Assembly (NCBI RefSeq): GCF_032854445.1
Contig: NC_088295.1
Coordinates: 996,501-1,060,500, forward strand
Origin: Liolophura sinensis
Lineage: Eukaryota; Mollusca; Polyplacophora; Chitonida; Chitonidae
Direction: 5' to 3'
DNA length: 64,000 nt
A model generated the notes under the pieces. It saw only the letters and a program-made list of their open reading frames with translations, was not told the DNA's origin and did not search any database. The translations under genes and the position numbers were made by a program. Below are positions 41,101 through 56,100 of the stretch, piece by piece. The stretch's first letter is position 1, and every line of letters begins with the position of its first letter.

Positions 41101-44100
41101 GGCTATCACTAGAGGTTCTCCCTTTAACTCTTCAATGACAGTTTCTCTGTCGTACAACAGAATCTTGATGGCTATCACCAGAGTTTCTCCCTTACCTCCC
41201 CAATGACAGTTTCTCTGTCGTACAGCAGAATCTCGATGGCTATCACCAGAGTTTCTCCCTTACCTCCCCAATGACAGTTTCTTTGTCATACAGCAGAATC
41301 TTGATGGCTATCACTAGAGTTTCTCCCTTACCTCCCCAATGACAGTTTCTCTGTCGTACAGCAGAATCTCGATGGCTATCACCAGAGTTTCTCCCTTACC
41401 TCCCCAATGACAGTTTCTCTGACATACAGCAGAATTTTGATGGCTATCACCAGAGTTTCTCCCTTACCTACTCAATGCCAGTTTCTCTGACATACAACAG
41501 AATCTTGATGGCTATCACCAGGAGTTTCTCCCTTACCTCCTCAATACCAGTTTCTCTGACATACAACAGAATCTCGATGGCTATTACCAGAGTTTCTCCC
41601 TTACCTCCCCAATGACAGTTTCTCTGTCGTACAGCAGAATCTTGATGGCTATCACCAGAGTTTCTCCCTTACCTCCCCAATGACAGTTTCTCTGTCGTAC
41701 AACAGAATCTTGATGGCTATCACCAGAGTTTCTCCCTTACCTCCCCAATGACAGTTTCTTTGTCGTACAACAGAATCTTGATGGCTATCACCAGAGTTTC
41801 TCCCTTACCTCCCCAATGACAGTTTTCTCTGTTGTACAGCAGAATCTTGATGGCTATCACCATGAGTTTCTCCTTACCTCCCCAATGCCAGTTTCTCTGA
41901 CATACAGCAGAATCTTGATGGCTATCACCAGAGTTTCTCCCTTACCTCCCCAATGACAGTTTCTCTGTCGTACAACAGAATCTTGATGGCTATCACTAGA
42001 GTTTCTCCCTTACCTCGCCAATGACAGTTTCTCTGTCGTACAACAGAATCTTGATGGCTATCACCAGAGTTTCTCCCTTACTTCCTCAATGACAGTTTCT
42101 CTGTCGTACAGCAAAATCTTGATGGCTATCACCAGAGTTTCTCCCTTTAACTCTTCAATGACAGTTTCTCTGTCGTACAGCAGAATCTTGATGGCTATCA
42201 CTAGAGTTTCTCCCTTTAACTCTTCAATGACAGTTTCTCTGTCGTACAACAGAATCTTGATGGCTATCACCAGAGTTTCTCCCTTACCTCCCCAATGACA
42301 GTTTCTCTGTCGTACAGCAGAATCTCGATGGCTATCACCAGAGTTTCTCCCTTACCTCCCCAATGACAGTTTCTTTGTCATACAGCAGAATCTTGATGGC
42401 TATCACTAGAGTTTCTCCCTTACCTCCCCAATGACAGTTTCTCTGTCGTACAGCAGAATCTCGATGGCTATCACCAGAGTTTCTCCCTTACCTCCCCAAT
42501 GACAGTTTCTCTGACATACAGCAGAATTTTGATGGCTATCACCAGAGTTTCTCCCTTACCTACTCAATGCCAGTTTCTCTGACATACAACAGAATCTTGA
42601 TGGCTATCACCAGAGTTTCTCCCTTACCTCCTCAATACCAGTTTCTCTGACATACAACAGAATCTCGATGGCTATTACCAGAGTTTCTCCCTTACCTCCC
42701 CAATGACAGTTTCTCTGTCGTACAGCAGAATCTTGATGGCTATCACCAGAGTTTCTCCCTTACCTCCCCAATGACAGTTTCTCTGTCGTACAACAGAATC
42801 TTGATGGCTATCACCAGAGTTTCTCCCTTACCTCCCCAATGACAGTTTCTTTGTCGTACAACAGAATCTTGATGGCTATCACCAGAGTTTCTCCCTTACC
42901 TCCCCAATGACAGTTTCTCTGTTGTACAGCAGAATCTTGATGGCTATCACCAGAGTTTCTCCCTTACCTCCCCAATGCCAGTTTCTCTGACATACAGCAG
43001 AATCTTGATGGCTATCACCAGAGTTTCTCCCTTACCTCCCCAATGACAGTTTCTCTGTCGTACAACAGAATCTTGATGGCTATCACTAGAGTTTCTCCCT
43101 TACCTCGCCAATGACAGTTTCTCTGTCGTACAACAGAATCTTGATGGCTATCACCAGAGTTTCTCCCTTACTTCCTCAATGACAGTTTCTCTGTCGTACA
43201 GCAAAATCTTGATGGCTATCACCAGAGTTTCTCCCTTTAACTCTTCAATGACAGTTTCTCTGTCGTACAGCAGAATCTTGATGGCTATCACTAGAGTTTC
43301 TCCCTTTAACTCTTCAATGACAGTTTCTCTGCCGTACAGCAGAATCTTGATGGCTATCACCAGAGTTTCTCCCTTACCTCCCCAATGACAGTTTCTCTGA
43401 CATACAACAGAATCTTGATGGCTATCACCAGAGTTTCTCCCTTACCTCCCCAATGACAGTTTTTCTGTCATACAACAGAATCTTGATGGCTATCACCAGA
43501 GTTTCTCCCTTACCTCCCCAATGACAGTTTCTCTGTCGTACAACAGAATCTTGATGGCTATCACTAGAGTTTCTCCCTTACCTCCCCAATGACAGTTTCT
43601 CTGTCGTACAGCAGAATCTTGATGGCTATCACTAGAGTTTCTCCCTTACCTCCTCAATGCCAGTTTCTCTGACATACAGCAGAATCTTGATGGCTATCAC
43701 CAGAGTTTCTCCCTTACCTCCCCAATGACAGTTTCTCTGTCGTACAGCAGAATCTTGATGGCTATCACTAGAGTTTCTCCCTTACCTCCTCAATGCCAGT
43801 TTCTCTGACATACAGCAGAATCTTGATGGCTATCACCAGAGTTTCTCCCTTACCTCCCCAATGACAGTTTCTCTGTCGTACAACAGAATCTTGATGGCTA
43901 TCACTAGAGTTTCTCCCTTACCTCCTCAATGACAGTTTCTCTGTCGTACAGCAAAATCTTGATGGCTATCACTAGAGTTTCTCCCTTACCTCCTCAATGA
44001 CAGTTTCTCTGTCGTACAGCAGAATCTTGATGGCTATCACTAGAGTTTCTCCCTTTAACTCTTCAATGACAGTTTCTCTGTCGTACAGCAGAATCTTGAT

Positions 44101-47100
44101 GGCTATCACCAGAGTTTCTCCCTTTAACTCTTCAATGCCAGTTTCTCTGCCGTACAGCAGAATCTTGATGGCTATCACCAGAGTTTCTCCCTTACCTCCC
44201 CAATGACAGTTTCTCTGACATACAACAGAATCTTGATGGCTATCACCAGAGTTTCTCCCTTACCTCCTCAATGACAGTTTCTCTGACATACAACAGAATC
44301 TTGATGGCTATCACTAGAGTTTCTCCCTTACCTCCTCAATGACAGTTTCTCTGACATACAACAGAATCTTGATGGCTATCACCAGAGTTTCTCCCTTACC
44401 TCCCCAATGACAGTTTCTCTGACATACAACAGAATCTTGATGGCTATCACCAGTTTCTCCCTTACCTCCTCAATGACAGTTTCTCTGACATACAACAGAA
44501 TCTTGATGGCTATCACCAGAGTTTCTCCCTTACCTCCCCAATGACAGTTTCTCTGTCGTACAGCAGAATCTTGATGGCTATCACCAGAGTTTCTCCCTTT
44601 AACTCTTCAATGACAGTTTCTCTGTCGTACAGCAGAATCTTGATGGCTATCACCAGAGTTTCTCCCTTACCTCCTCAATGCCAGTTTCTCTGTCGTACAG
44701 CAGAATCTTGATGGCTATCACCAGAGTTTCTCCCTTACCTCCCCAATGACAGTTTCTCTGACATACAACAGAATCTTGATGGCTATCACCAGAGTTTCTC
44801 CCTTACCTCCTCAATGGCAGTTTCTCTGTCGTACAGCAGAATCTTGATGGCTATCAATAGAGTTTCTCCCTTACCTCCTCAATGCCAGTTTTTCTGTCGT
44901 ACAGCAGAATCTTGATGGCTATCACTAGAGTTTCTCCCTTACCTCCTCAATGCCAGTTTCCCTGTCGTACAGCAGAATCTTGATGGCTATCCCCAGAGTT
45001 TCTCCCTTACCTCCCCAATGACAGTTTCTCTGACATACAACAGAATCTTGATGGCTATCACCAGAGTTTCTCCCTTACCTCCTCAATGCCAGTTTCTCTG
45101 TCGTACAGCAGAATCTTGATGGCTATCACCAGAGTTTCTCCCTTACCTCCTCAATGCCAGTTTTTCTGTCGTACAGCAGAATCTTGATGGCTATCACTAG
45201 AGTTTCTCCCTTACCTCCCCAATGACAGTTTCTCTGACATACAACAGAATCTTGATGGCTATCACTAGAGTTTCTCCCTTACCTCCTCAATGCCAGTTTC
45301 CCTGTCGTACAGCAGAATCTTGATGGCTATCCCCAGAGAGCCTATCCAAGCCAAGGTCATCATCAGGGGTAGCAGGTAGTAACTCAGGTAGTGCAGGAAC
45401 CTGGCCAGAAATAAACAGGTTCAACAATTGTTTGATTGGTGTTTAATGTTGAACCTGAGAAGTGTTCACATGTACCTGTTTTCATATGAAGTCAGTTTTA
45501 GGGCTGCAGGTAGAGGGATGTCATAGTGTTAACATACATGTACATCAAGCTGAAGTTGGCTCATTTGTGTAAAGGAGGTGTTCCCACCGCACCACATGAC
45601 ATTAAACACCCATAAAATAAATATACAAAACCATTATACTTCCTAGTGATTGACAGTTGTGTGATAAAAAGACTGTGATTTGCCAGGCCTAGGACTTACA
45701 AGTCTTGTTCATGACAGGGAAAAGGGAACTGTTGTAGGTAAGTGGCTGGGAATGAACCATTGTCTCCCGTGTGGATCTCAATCACTGCACGATCTATCAT
45801 CTCCTGAAGCTGCACAAATCCACGCAGGTAACGCAGGTCATCAGCAAAGTTATCCTCTGGCACCGGTCGCCAAACACTGCCGAGAAACACACACAACATG
45901 ATAGGCACAGTTCTGATTCTAACCTCATCAATCTGAAGATAAAGGTCAAGTCTGAAAACTAACTCTGAGCCTTAATGCACGTGAAGCCTCAATGCATGTG
46001 AAGCCTCAATGCACATGAAGGCCTATAGACAACTGTAGACATGATAAACTAAGCAGCCTACATGTACATCACTCATGTACATGTTCATCTGAGCTAATTT
46101 TATTCACCTTAAACTCCGGCTGTATGTCAGAAGGTCTGACCAACCTGAGGATGGTCGTGGGTTCCACCGGGCTATGCCTGGTTTCCTCCCACCATAATGC
46201 TGGTGTTTGAAGACAGCCTTTTGATTTACTTGATTGGTGTTGTATGTTGCACTCAAGAATATTTCACTTATATGGCAGCGACCAGCATTATGGTGAGAGA
46301 AAACTGGGCAGAGGCAAGTGGAAACTGCAGGTTGCTGGTAGACCTTCCCATGTACATGTACAGATGGAAAGGAAGCCAGCATGGGCTGAGCTCAAACTCA
46401 CAAGCGGCTGCATTAGTGAGAATGCACAAAATACATGTAAGTGTGAAAATCCTGTCCCTGAGAGCCACACAGTGTGAATGATCAACTGTATGTATGAATG
46501 ACATTATTGATACAAAACAAAATACATGTAAGTGTGAAAATCCTGTCCCTGAGAGCCACACAGTGTGAATGATCAACTGTATGTGTGACAGTAATGATAC
46601 AAAACAAAATACATGTAAGTGTGAAAATCCTGTCCCTGAGAGCCACACAGTGTGAATGATCAACTGTATGTATGAATGACATTATTGATACAAAACAAAA
46701 TACATGTAAGTGTGAAAATCCTGTCCCTGAGAGCCACACAGTGTGAATGATCAACTGTATGTATGAATGACATTATTGATACAAAACAAAATACATGTAA
46801 GTGTGAAAATCTTGTCCCTGAGAGCCACACAGTGTGAATGATCAACTGTATGTATGAATGACATTATTGATACAAAACAAAATACATGTAAGTGTGAAAA
46901 TCCTGTCCCTGAGAGCCACACAGTGTGAATGATCAACTGTATGTATGACAGTAATGATACAAAACAAAATACATGTAAGTGTGAAAATCTTGTCCCTGAG
47001 AGCCACACAGTGTGAATGATCAACTGTATGTATGACGGTAATGATACAAAACAAAATACATGTAAGTGTGAAAATCCTGTCCCTGAGAGCCACACAGTGT

Positions 47101-50100
47101 GAATGATCAACTGTATGTATGAATGACGTTAATGATACCAAAAAAAATACATGTAAGTGTGAAAATCTTGTCCCTGAGAGCCACACAGTGTGAATGATCA
47201 ACTGTATGTATGACGGTAATGATACAAAACAAAATACATGTAAGTGTGAAAATCCTGTCCCTGAGAGCCCACAGAGTGCGAATGATCAACTGTATGTATG
47301 AATGACGTTAATGATACCAAAAAAAAAATACATGTAAGTGTGAAAATCTTGTCCCTGAGAGCCACACAGTGTGAATAATCAACTGTATGTATGAATGACA
47401 TTATTGATACAAAACAAAATACATGTACATGTACATGTGAAAATCTTGTCCCTGAGAGCCACAGAGTGTGAATGATCAACTGTATGTATGAATGACGTTA
47501 ATGATACCAAAATAAAATACATGTAAGTGTGAAAATCTTGTCCCTGAGAGCCACACAGTGTGAATGATCAACTGTATGTATGAATGACATTATTGATACA
47601 AAACAAAATACATGTACATGTACATGTGAAAATCTTGTCCCTGAGAGCCACACAGTGTGAATAATCAACTGTATGTATGAATGACATTATTGATACAAAA
47701 CAAAATACATGTAAGTGTGAAAATCCTGTCCCTGAGAGCCCACAGAGTGTGAATGATCAACTGTATGTATGAATGACGTTAATGATACCAAAATAAAATA
47801 CATGTAAGTGTGAAAATCTTGTCCCTGAGAGCCACACAGTGTGAATGATCAACTGTATGTATGAATGACATTATTGATACAAAACAAAATACATGTACAT
47901 GTACATGTGAAAATCTTGTCCCTGAGAGCCACACAGTGTGAATAATCAACTGTATGTATGAATGACATTATTGATACAAAACAAAATACATGTAAGTGTG
48001 AAAATCCTGTCCCTGAGAGCCCACAGAGTGCGAATGATCAACTGTATGTATGAATGACGTTAATGATACCAAAAAAAAATACATGTAAGTGTGAAAATCT
48101 TGTCCCTGAGAGCCACACAGTGTGAATGATCAACTGTATGTATGACGGTAATGATACAAAACAAAATACATGTAAGTGTGAAAATCCTGTCCCTGAGAGC
48201 CACACAGTGTGAATGATCAACTGTATGTATGACGGTAATGATACAAAACAAAATACATGTAAGTGTGAAAATCCTGTCCCTGAGAGCCACACAGTGTGAA
48301 TAATCAACTGTATGTATGAATGACATTATTGATACAAAACAAAATACATGTAAGTGTGAAAATCTTGTCCCTGAGAGCCCACAGAGTGCGAATGATCAAC
48401 TGTATGTATGAATGACGTTAATGATACCAAAATAAAATACATGTAAGTGTGAAAATCTTGTCCCTGAGAGCCACACAGTGTGAATAATCAACTGTATGTA
48501 TGAATGACATTATTGATACAAAACAAAATACATGTACATGTACATGTGAAAATCTTGTCCCTGAGAGCCACAGAGTGTGAATGATCAACTGTATGTATGA
48601 GACATTATTGATACAAAACAAAATACATGTACATGTACATGTGAAAATCTTGTCCCTGAGAGCCCAAAGAGTGTGAATGATCAACTGTATGTATGAATGA
48701 CATTATTGATACAAAACAAAATACATGTACATGTACATGTGAAAATCTTGTCCCTGAGAGCCCAAAGAGTGTGAATGATCAACTGTATGTATGAATGACA
48801 TTATTGATACAAAACAAAATACATGTACATGTACATGTGAAAATCTTGTCCCTGAGAGCCCAAAGAGTGTGAATGATCAACTGTATGTATGAATGACATT
48901 ATTGATACAAAACAAAATACATGTAAGTGTGAAAATCCTGTCCCTGAGAGCCACAGAGTGCGAATGATCAACTGTATGTATGAATGACATTAATGATACA
49001 AAACAAAATACATGTACGTGTGAAAATCTTGTCCCTGAGAGCCACAGAGTGTGAATGATGATATAAAAAATCAAGTTAATCACTGTTTTCCCAATTCAGA
49101 TATGCTTAATGTATATATATTTGTTCAATTTTATGACTAAGCTATTCAAGCACCTTCTGTTATATACCTGTGGACAATCTATTGACATACAAGTATAAAG
49201 GGGCATTTAACGGTTTACAATCTATGGTGACTAGCTCATCCGTGACATTTTCAGGAATCTCACCAACATATGGTAATTGAACATGTAATCATCTCACAAA
49301 TACATTTTCAGTTTTGAATTGGATGATTATTTCTCATTACATGTAAAAAGAGTGCAGTTTTATGCATTACCAAAATTCATTCATGTATTTAAAAGATCTC
49401 TCAGCTTCAATCCCAGTTCATGCCTGAAATTTTTAATAGCAATGAAATAGCACACAATAGTATTAAAAGTACTTTTAATAATGATATTTTCCATGCACTG
49501 AGATTAAACCTCCCAACAAAAGGCATCAGAATATCTCATCTGAATATATGTCATTTAGTTCCAAAATAGATCAATTTCAAGTAGTGTTTTGCACGCCAAA
49601 TAAGGAGGTAGGTACACTAGGGCTCACAAACTTTTTGAAATGAAAGTGTGTCAGATTCTTTTATCAATACACAGGGCTATAAAGCAGAATGAAAGGACAA
49701 ACAGTCGAAAATATATTTCACATATTTTGACAAACACAAAATACCATGATCTTGAAAATGATTTTTAAGAAATTGTTTGGCTTGAAATTAAGCCCCATAA
49801 ATCAAAATCCTTTCTTGTATGCTTTGTTTATAGACCTGCAAACTCCCCTAATCAATGGATAAATGATCTTTATAACACAATAGAAAAAGCTTCTTCAGAA
49901 AGTAAGGATATTATAATCTTAGGTTATATAAACATAGACCTTAAACAACCCTATCTTAAACCATGGAAATGTTTAATGGAATCTTTCACATTAAAACAAA
50001 TCACTACCAGGATAACCCTACCAGGATAAACCTACCAGGATAACCAAAAGTTCATCCACTTTGACTGATCACATTTACATCACATCAACTGACAAAGTAC

Positions 50101-53100
50101 TTGCAGTGAATGTTCCACAGACAGCCATCAGTCATCATTTTCCTGTGTGCATTGCTTGGAAATCAAAAGCTAATTATAGCAAAAAACACAAACATACCAC
50201 TATTCAGTGCTGAAATCTGTAACCATTTTGACAAAAATACCTTTATTACAGGCTTAATTAATTCACCTTTGAGTACTTTTGCAGAAATAAAAGATCCAAA
50301 TACTGCAACTGAAGGATGAATAAGTCATTTTCAGAATATTCTGAATATGCATTCCCCTTTAAAACATCGCCGTGTTAAGCATATTTCAAAACCTTTATGG
50401 ATAGCTGAAGAGATAATATTGGCTACATGTATGTATCAACAGGATTTGGCTAAAAAGAGCAATCAAATAAATCCTAATTATTTCTTTAAATTTTTTTTTA
50501 GTTCGTTTTTTTTTAATTTTTTTTTTAGTGTTTCCACAGGAAACCACTTTGGACCATAAATCCAACCACTCCTCTTTTCCAAACCAAATTATATCTGACG
50601 AAAATGATGTACACATAATTGACAACTCTGAACAGATTCCCAATTTATTTAAGAGCTCCTTCGAAAACTGTACCAGATTTCGAATTTATTTAAGAGCTTC
50701 TTCCAAACATTGTACCAGAAGTATTTCACAATCAAGATCCTCGCCAGTAAAGCCAAACCTTAGCAAATTAAAATGTGTTATCAGTGCAAAGGTACCAGAA
50801 GGTTACACATTCTCCATTCCTAATGTCACCAAAAAGCATGTTTTTGGACACTTATCTGCATTAGACGAGTCAAAAGCCTGTGGTCTTGACTACATAAAGT
50901 GCTAAAGTTTTAAAATATTCTGCACCAGTCATCCCAAAATCATAGACATCAATAATAAACAAGTGCATAACAACAAGTACCTATCCCAATACTTGGAAAA
51001 TAGCAAAGATCATACCTCTCCACAAAGGTAATAATAAGTCATACATCACAAAATATTGGCCCATATCAATACTTCCAATAATATCAAAAATAATTGAAAG
51101 GCATGTACAGAACTGTCTCTGAGAGTACCTAGAAACAGTTCACATATTAGACAAGGATCAGTCCGGGTTTCGTAAGTCACATTCCTGTGAAACTGCTTTC
51201 ATCAAAACTGCTGAATGCTGGCGTAAATCAAGTGATAACGGAAAGATAGTTGGATCTGTTATGATTGATTTTAAAAATGCCTTTGACATCGATCCACTCA
51301 ATCTTACTAGATAAGTTCAAAGTGTATAAGTTCCCTAACACAGCCTTGAGAATCTTTACGTCTTACTTCCAGAACAGAAACTGTGTAGCAGGAAAGGCCT
51401 CAGCGAAGATGACAACAGAAACAGGTGTTCCACAAGGCTCAATATTGGGACCACTACTTTTCATCATGTATATCAATGACCTTCCACAATATATCAATAC
51501 ATGTACTTTTCATGTTGAGAACTTTGCTGATAACACAACTATCCACTATAATGCTAAACCTGTTACATAAATTGAGCCAGTTTTGAGCCAAAACCTAAAA
51601 GCTGTCACTGTGTGGTGTTACGAAAATGAAATGTATTTAAATCCAGATAAAACAAAATTTATGTTAGTAAGTTCTTGACAGCGTCTCAAAGGAGTAAAAC
51701 ACTATGTCTTAAACATAAAAATTGCAGACTCTTCAACTGAACAGGTCTCATCTGCCAATAAGTGACTGTGGACAAGGTCACCCATACTGAACTACGGTAA
51801 TCAAAATGTGGCAAAACATAGCCAAGAAAAAAGCTTTTTGTGTCTTTATGTCCCGATAAATCTTATTCTGCCTTAAAATTCAAAGAACTTTCAAAATTTT
51901 TTTGCAAACGAAATCAATATGATCTTGCTATGTAAGTGTTTCTTAAATGAAACATAAATGAAACATAAATAAAACATAAATGAAACAATGGGCTGTCATG
52001 CTTGGAACAGTTTAGAATGTCTAATCAAAACAGCACCATCACTTTTTGCATTTAAGTCACGTTATTTGAAAAATTAATTCAACTGTTTGTACTTGTTTAA
52101 TGTTCATGTATTGTTATAGACGGCCTCTGGGAAGAGCAAATTGTTAAATCTGACAGAGCTGCTCTCTTTAAAAACAGGCTTCATTCATTCATTCAGGCTC
52201 CTGGGTCACTGCGCTGCCCCATGAAGGCCCTGACAGCCTTTTGTAAACATACACGTATTAGGAATGTCATTATTATACAAAACAAAGCCAAAAAGTTCCA
52301 CTGAAAATTCACTCACGGCCTTTTCAGGAAGGTAGTGGTGGGCACATTATCTAGATCCATCCTGATCTTGTAGACTACATTCTTGGGCATGGCGTTTGTG
52401 GGCTCTGCTCTCTTCTTTCTCTTCACCTCTGAATCAATGAACTCAAACTCCACCGCTGTAACAACAGAAACACATCACCCTAATTAGGCTACACTTCCCA
52501 AAGTCACAAACTCTCACCACTGTAACAACAGAAACACATCACGCTAATTACGATACATTTCCCGCAGACGCAAACTCCCACTGCTGTAACAACAGAAACA
52601 CATCATGCTAATTAGGCTACACTTCCCAAAGTCACAAACTCCCACCACTGTAACAACAGAAACACATCACCCTAATTAGGCTACACTTCCCAAAGTCACA
52701 AACTCCCACCACTGTAACAACAGAAACACATCACGCCAATTAGGCTACACTTCCCAAAGTCACAAACTCTCACCACTGTAACAACAGAAACACATCACGC
52801 TAATTACGATACATTTCCCGCAGACACACACTCCCACCACTGTAACCACAGAAACACATCACGCTAATTAGGCTACACTTCCCAAAGTCACAAACTCTCA
52901 CCACTGTAACAACAGAAACACATCACGCTAATTACGATACATTTCCCGCAGACGCAAACTCCCACTGCTGTAACAACAGAAACACATCATGCTAATTAGG
53001 CTACACTTCCCAAAGTCACAAACTCCCACCACTGTAACAACAGAAACACATCACGCCAATTAGGCTACACTTCCCAAAGTCACAAACTCCCACCACTGTA

Positions 53101-56100
53101 ACAACAGAAACACATCACGCTAATTAGGATACATTCCCGGCAGACGCAAACTCCCACCGTTTTAACAACAGAAACATATCACGCTAATTAGACTACACTT
53201 CCCAAAGTCACAAACTCCCACCGCTTTAACAACAGAAACACATCAAGCTAATTAGGCTACACTTCCCGCAGACACACACTCCCACCATTGTAACAACAGA
53301 AACACATCACGCTAATTAGGATACATTTCCCGCAGACACACACTCCCACCGTTTTAACAACAGAAACACATCACGCTAATTAGGCTACACTTCCCAAAGT
53401 CACAAACTCCCACCGCTGTAACAACAGAAACACATTAAGCTAATTAGGCTACATTTCCTGAAGACACAAACTCCCACCATTGTAACAACAGAAACACATC
53501 ACGCTAATTAGGATACATTTTCCGCAGACGCAAACTCCCACCGTTTTAACAACAGAAACACATCACGCTAATTAGGCTACACTTCCCAAAGTCACAAACT
53601 CCCACCGCTGTAACAACAGAAACACATCAAGCTAATTAGGCTACATTTTCTGAAGACACAAACTCCCACAGTTGTAACAACAGAAACATATCATACTAAT
53701 TGGGCTACACTTCCTGCAGACACAAACTCCCACCGTTGTAACAACAGAAACACTGCTGCAACAACACAAACACATCAATTATTTACACTAACCACAGCTC
53801 CCAAAAACTCCACTGCAACACAAACTCTACTGCTGTGACAAGACAAGCACAGTACGCTAATTAGACTACAGTTCCCACAGACACAAACTCCACTGCTTTG
53901 ACAACACAAGCACAGTACACTAATTTCACAGTTCCCACAAGCACAAACTCAACCACTGTGACAACACAAACACATCACAGGGTTATCTGTTTGCCTCTAT
54001 CAGACCTGGTCAGGTAATCCTGCCCTCTCACCTGCCATCATCTCCTTGGACCTGGTCAGTTCTTCGGAGCGTCTGAACATCTCACTAGCCGTGTCCTGTC
54101 CTTCAAAGCGGTCAAAGTTCAGGCAGTCGGTAAGGTTGGCCAACAAATTGGCCACTGAGTGGAAAATGTCCAGTTGTTCCTCGGACATCGAGGTGAGCTG
54201 CTCCAAGTTCTTGCTGACAGATGCTCCTGACACACCCAGACTTTGTTCTATCATACTGCTCACCTCAGGGCTCGACAACAGGGACTGAACAGCGGGGGGA
54301 GGGAGGCGGGGTAGAGAGAAAGTGTCGACAGATCAATACACGACAATGTCAGCAGCAAAAAGTCAGTCCAATTCAGTTACATGAGGGACAAGTCCTACAT
54401 AAAGACATCGGGCAGGTATATCAACATAGCAACAGTAACACCTGGTACCTATTAAGCTGTGCAGATACGTGTAGAAATGGAATGTAACACTGAGCACACT
54501 GCAAGCATTATGGAGTGTCAAGAGCTACTTTATATGGGTTTATACAGAAATAAAACAGGCTGCAGCTTACCATGAAGATATCCTGTCGCTTGACTGTAAG
54601 GACAAATGTCCTCAAATCTTCACTTCCTCCAGCCCAATCATGAGCCAGTCTGTTCACATTATACAACATCTCAAAAGTTGCATTTGCCTGAAAACGAAAC
54701 CAATCAAAGATTACTGCAAGTGGTCATCAGATGTTCTGTAGTGTCAGTCTTCACACAGGAATTCTCTTCAAAGATAATGATAAACAGCACTGACAATTAT
54801 GGACAAACAGTTTGTCAAGGACCTGAACACTGAACATAGGAAACAAAACCATTTGAATAACAGGAACAAAATATTGAGCTTGTATTCCATTATCTTCATA
54901 CATCACAATGGGAGAAGTGTACATCACTATGAGAGAAGTGTACATCACTATGGGAGAAGTGTACATCACTATGGGAGAAGTGTACATCACTATGGGAGAA
55001 GTGTACATCACTATGGGAGAAGTGTACATCACTATGGGAGAAGTGTACATCACAATGGGAAAAGTGTACATCACAATGGGAGAAGTGTACATCACCATGG
55101 AAGAAGTGTACATCACTATGGGAGAAGTGTACATCACTATGGGAGAAGTGTACATCACTATGGGAGAAGTGTGCATCACTATGGGAGAAGTGTGCATCAC
55201 TATGGGAGAAGTGTACATCACTATGGGAGAAGTGTGCATCACCATGGGAGAAGTGTGCATCACTATGGGAGAAGTGGGAGAAGTATACATCACAATGGGA
55301 GAAGTGTACATCACTATGGGAGAAGTGTACATCACAATGGGAAAAATGTACATCACTATGGGAGAAGTGTACATCACTATGGCAGAAGTGTACATCACTA
55401 TGGGAGAAGTGTACATCACTATGGGAGAAGTGTGCATCGCCATGGAAGAAGTATGCATCACCATGGGAGAAGTGGGAGAAGTATACATCACAATGGGAGA
55501 AGTGTACATCACTATGGGAGAAGTGTACTTCACTATGGGAGAAATGTACAGTCCAACAGGAAAAGCATTAACTCTTTTAAAGAAACAAAGCATATAGCCT
55601 AATGGGAAACTATCTAGAAAACTATGAAATGGACAGCCCAATAGTTTGAACCCCCATTTCCTGTGTACCAGCAGTTGAAAGGCAACTGCCTCTAGCCAAT
55701 AAACAACAGCCGGCTCTTCTAATCAAAAAAATAACAGGAAATAAAGTGTCAGTTGCATGCAAATACCTTTTTGATTATGGTCTGGCTATGAGTTGTTGTG
55801 GGACAGTATAGAATCTTGCCACGGAGAAGAGGTTTTAAGTACGTCCACAGAATGGATCCCACTGAGCCTGTTGACTTATACACCGTTCTCAAGAGATCCT
55901 GACAGAACACAGCTATAAAACACATATGTATATCCTTTACAAAGGAGACAAAACATACATGTAACAAGACATACATATAACATAACGAGGGAGACAAAAA
56001 CAAAAAAGAAGTAAAGCAATCTACAGTAAGCTTGATAAGTAAATAAGAATGGTGTATGAGATCTGTGCCAAGCATGTCTAGTCCATTCTGTATAGCAATG

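Noticed and set aside
51265-51570. Functional reverse transcriptase
   Set aside because: The catalytic motif is FADN, and frame breaks and stops lie on both sides; it is a dead LINE fragment.
54751-55641. MGEVYIT-type and related repeat proteins
   Set aside because: The 21-bp unit leaves three frames open; no start context, splice sites or family support them.
55899-55900. Alternative acceptor for E5 starting at DLLRTV
   Set aside because: It would begin in phase 0, whereas E4 ends in phase 1 with a strong GTAAGG donor; the upstream acceptor fits.
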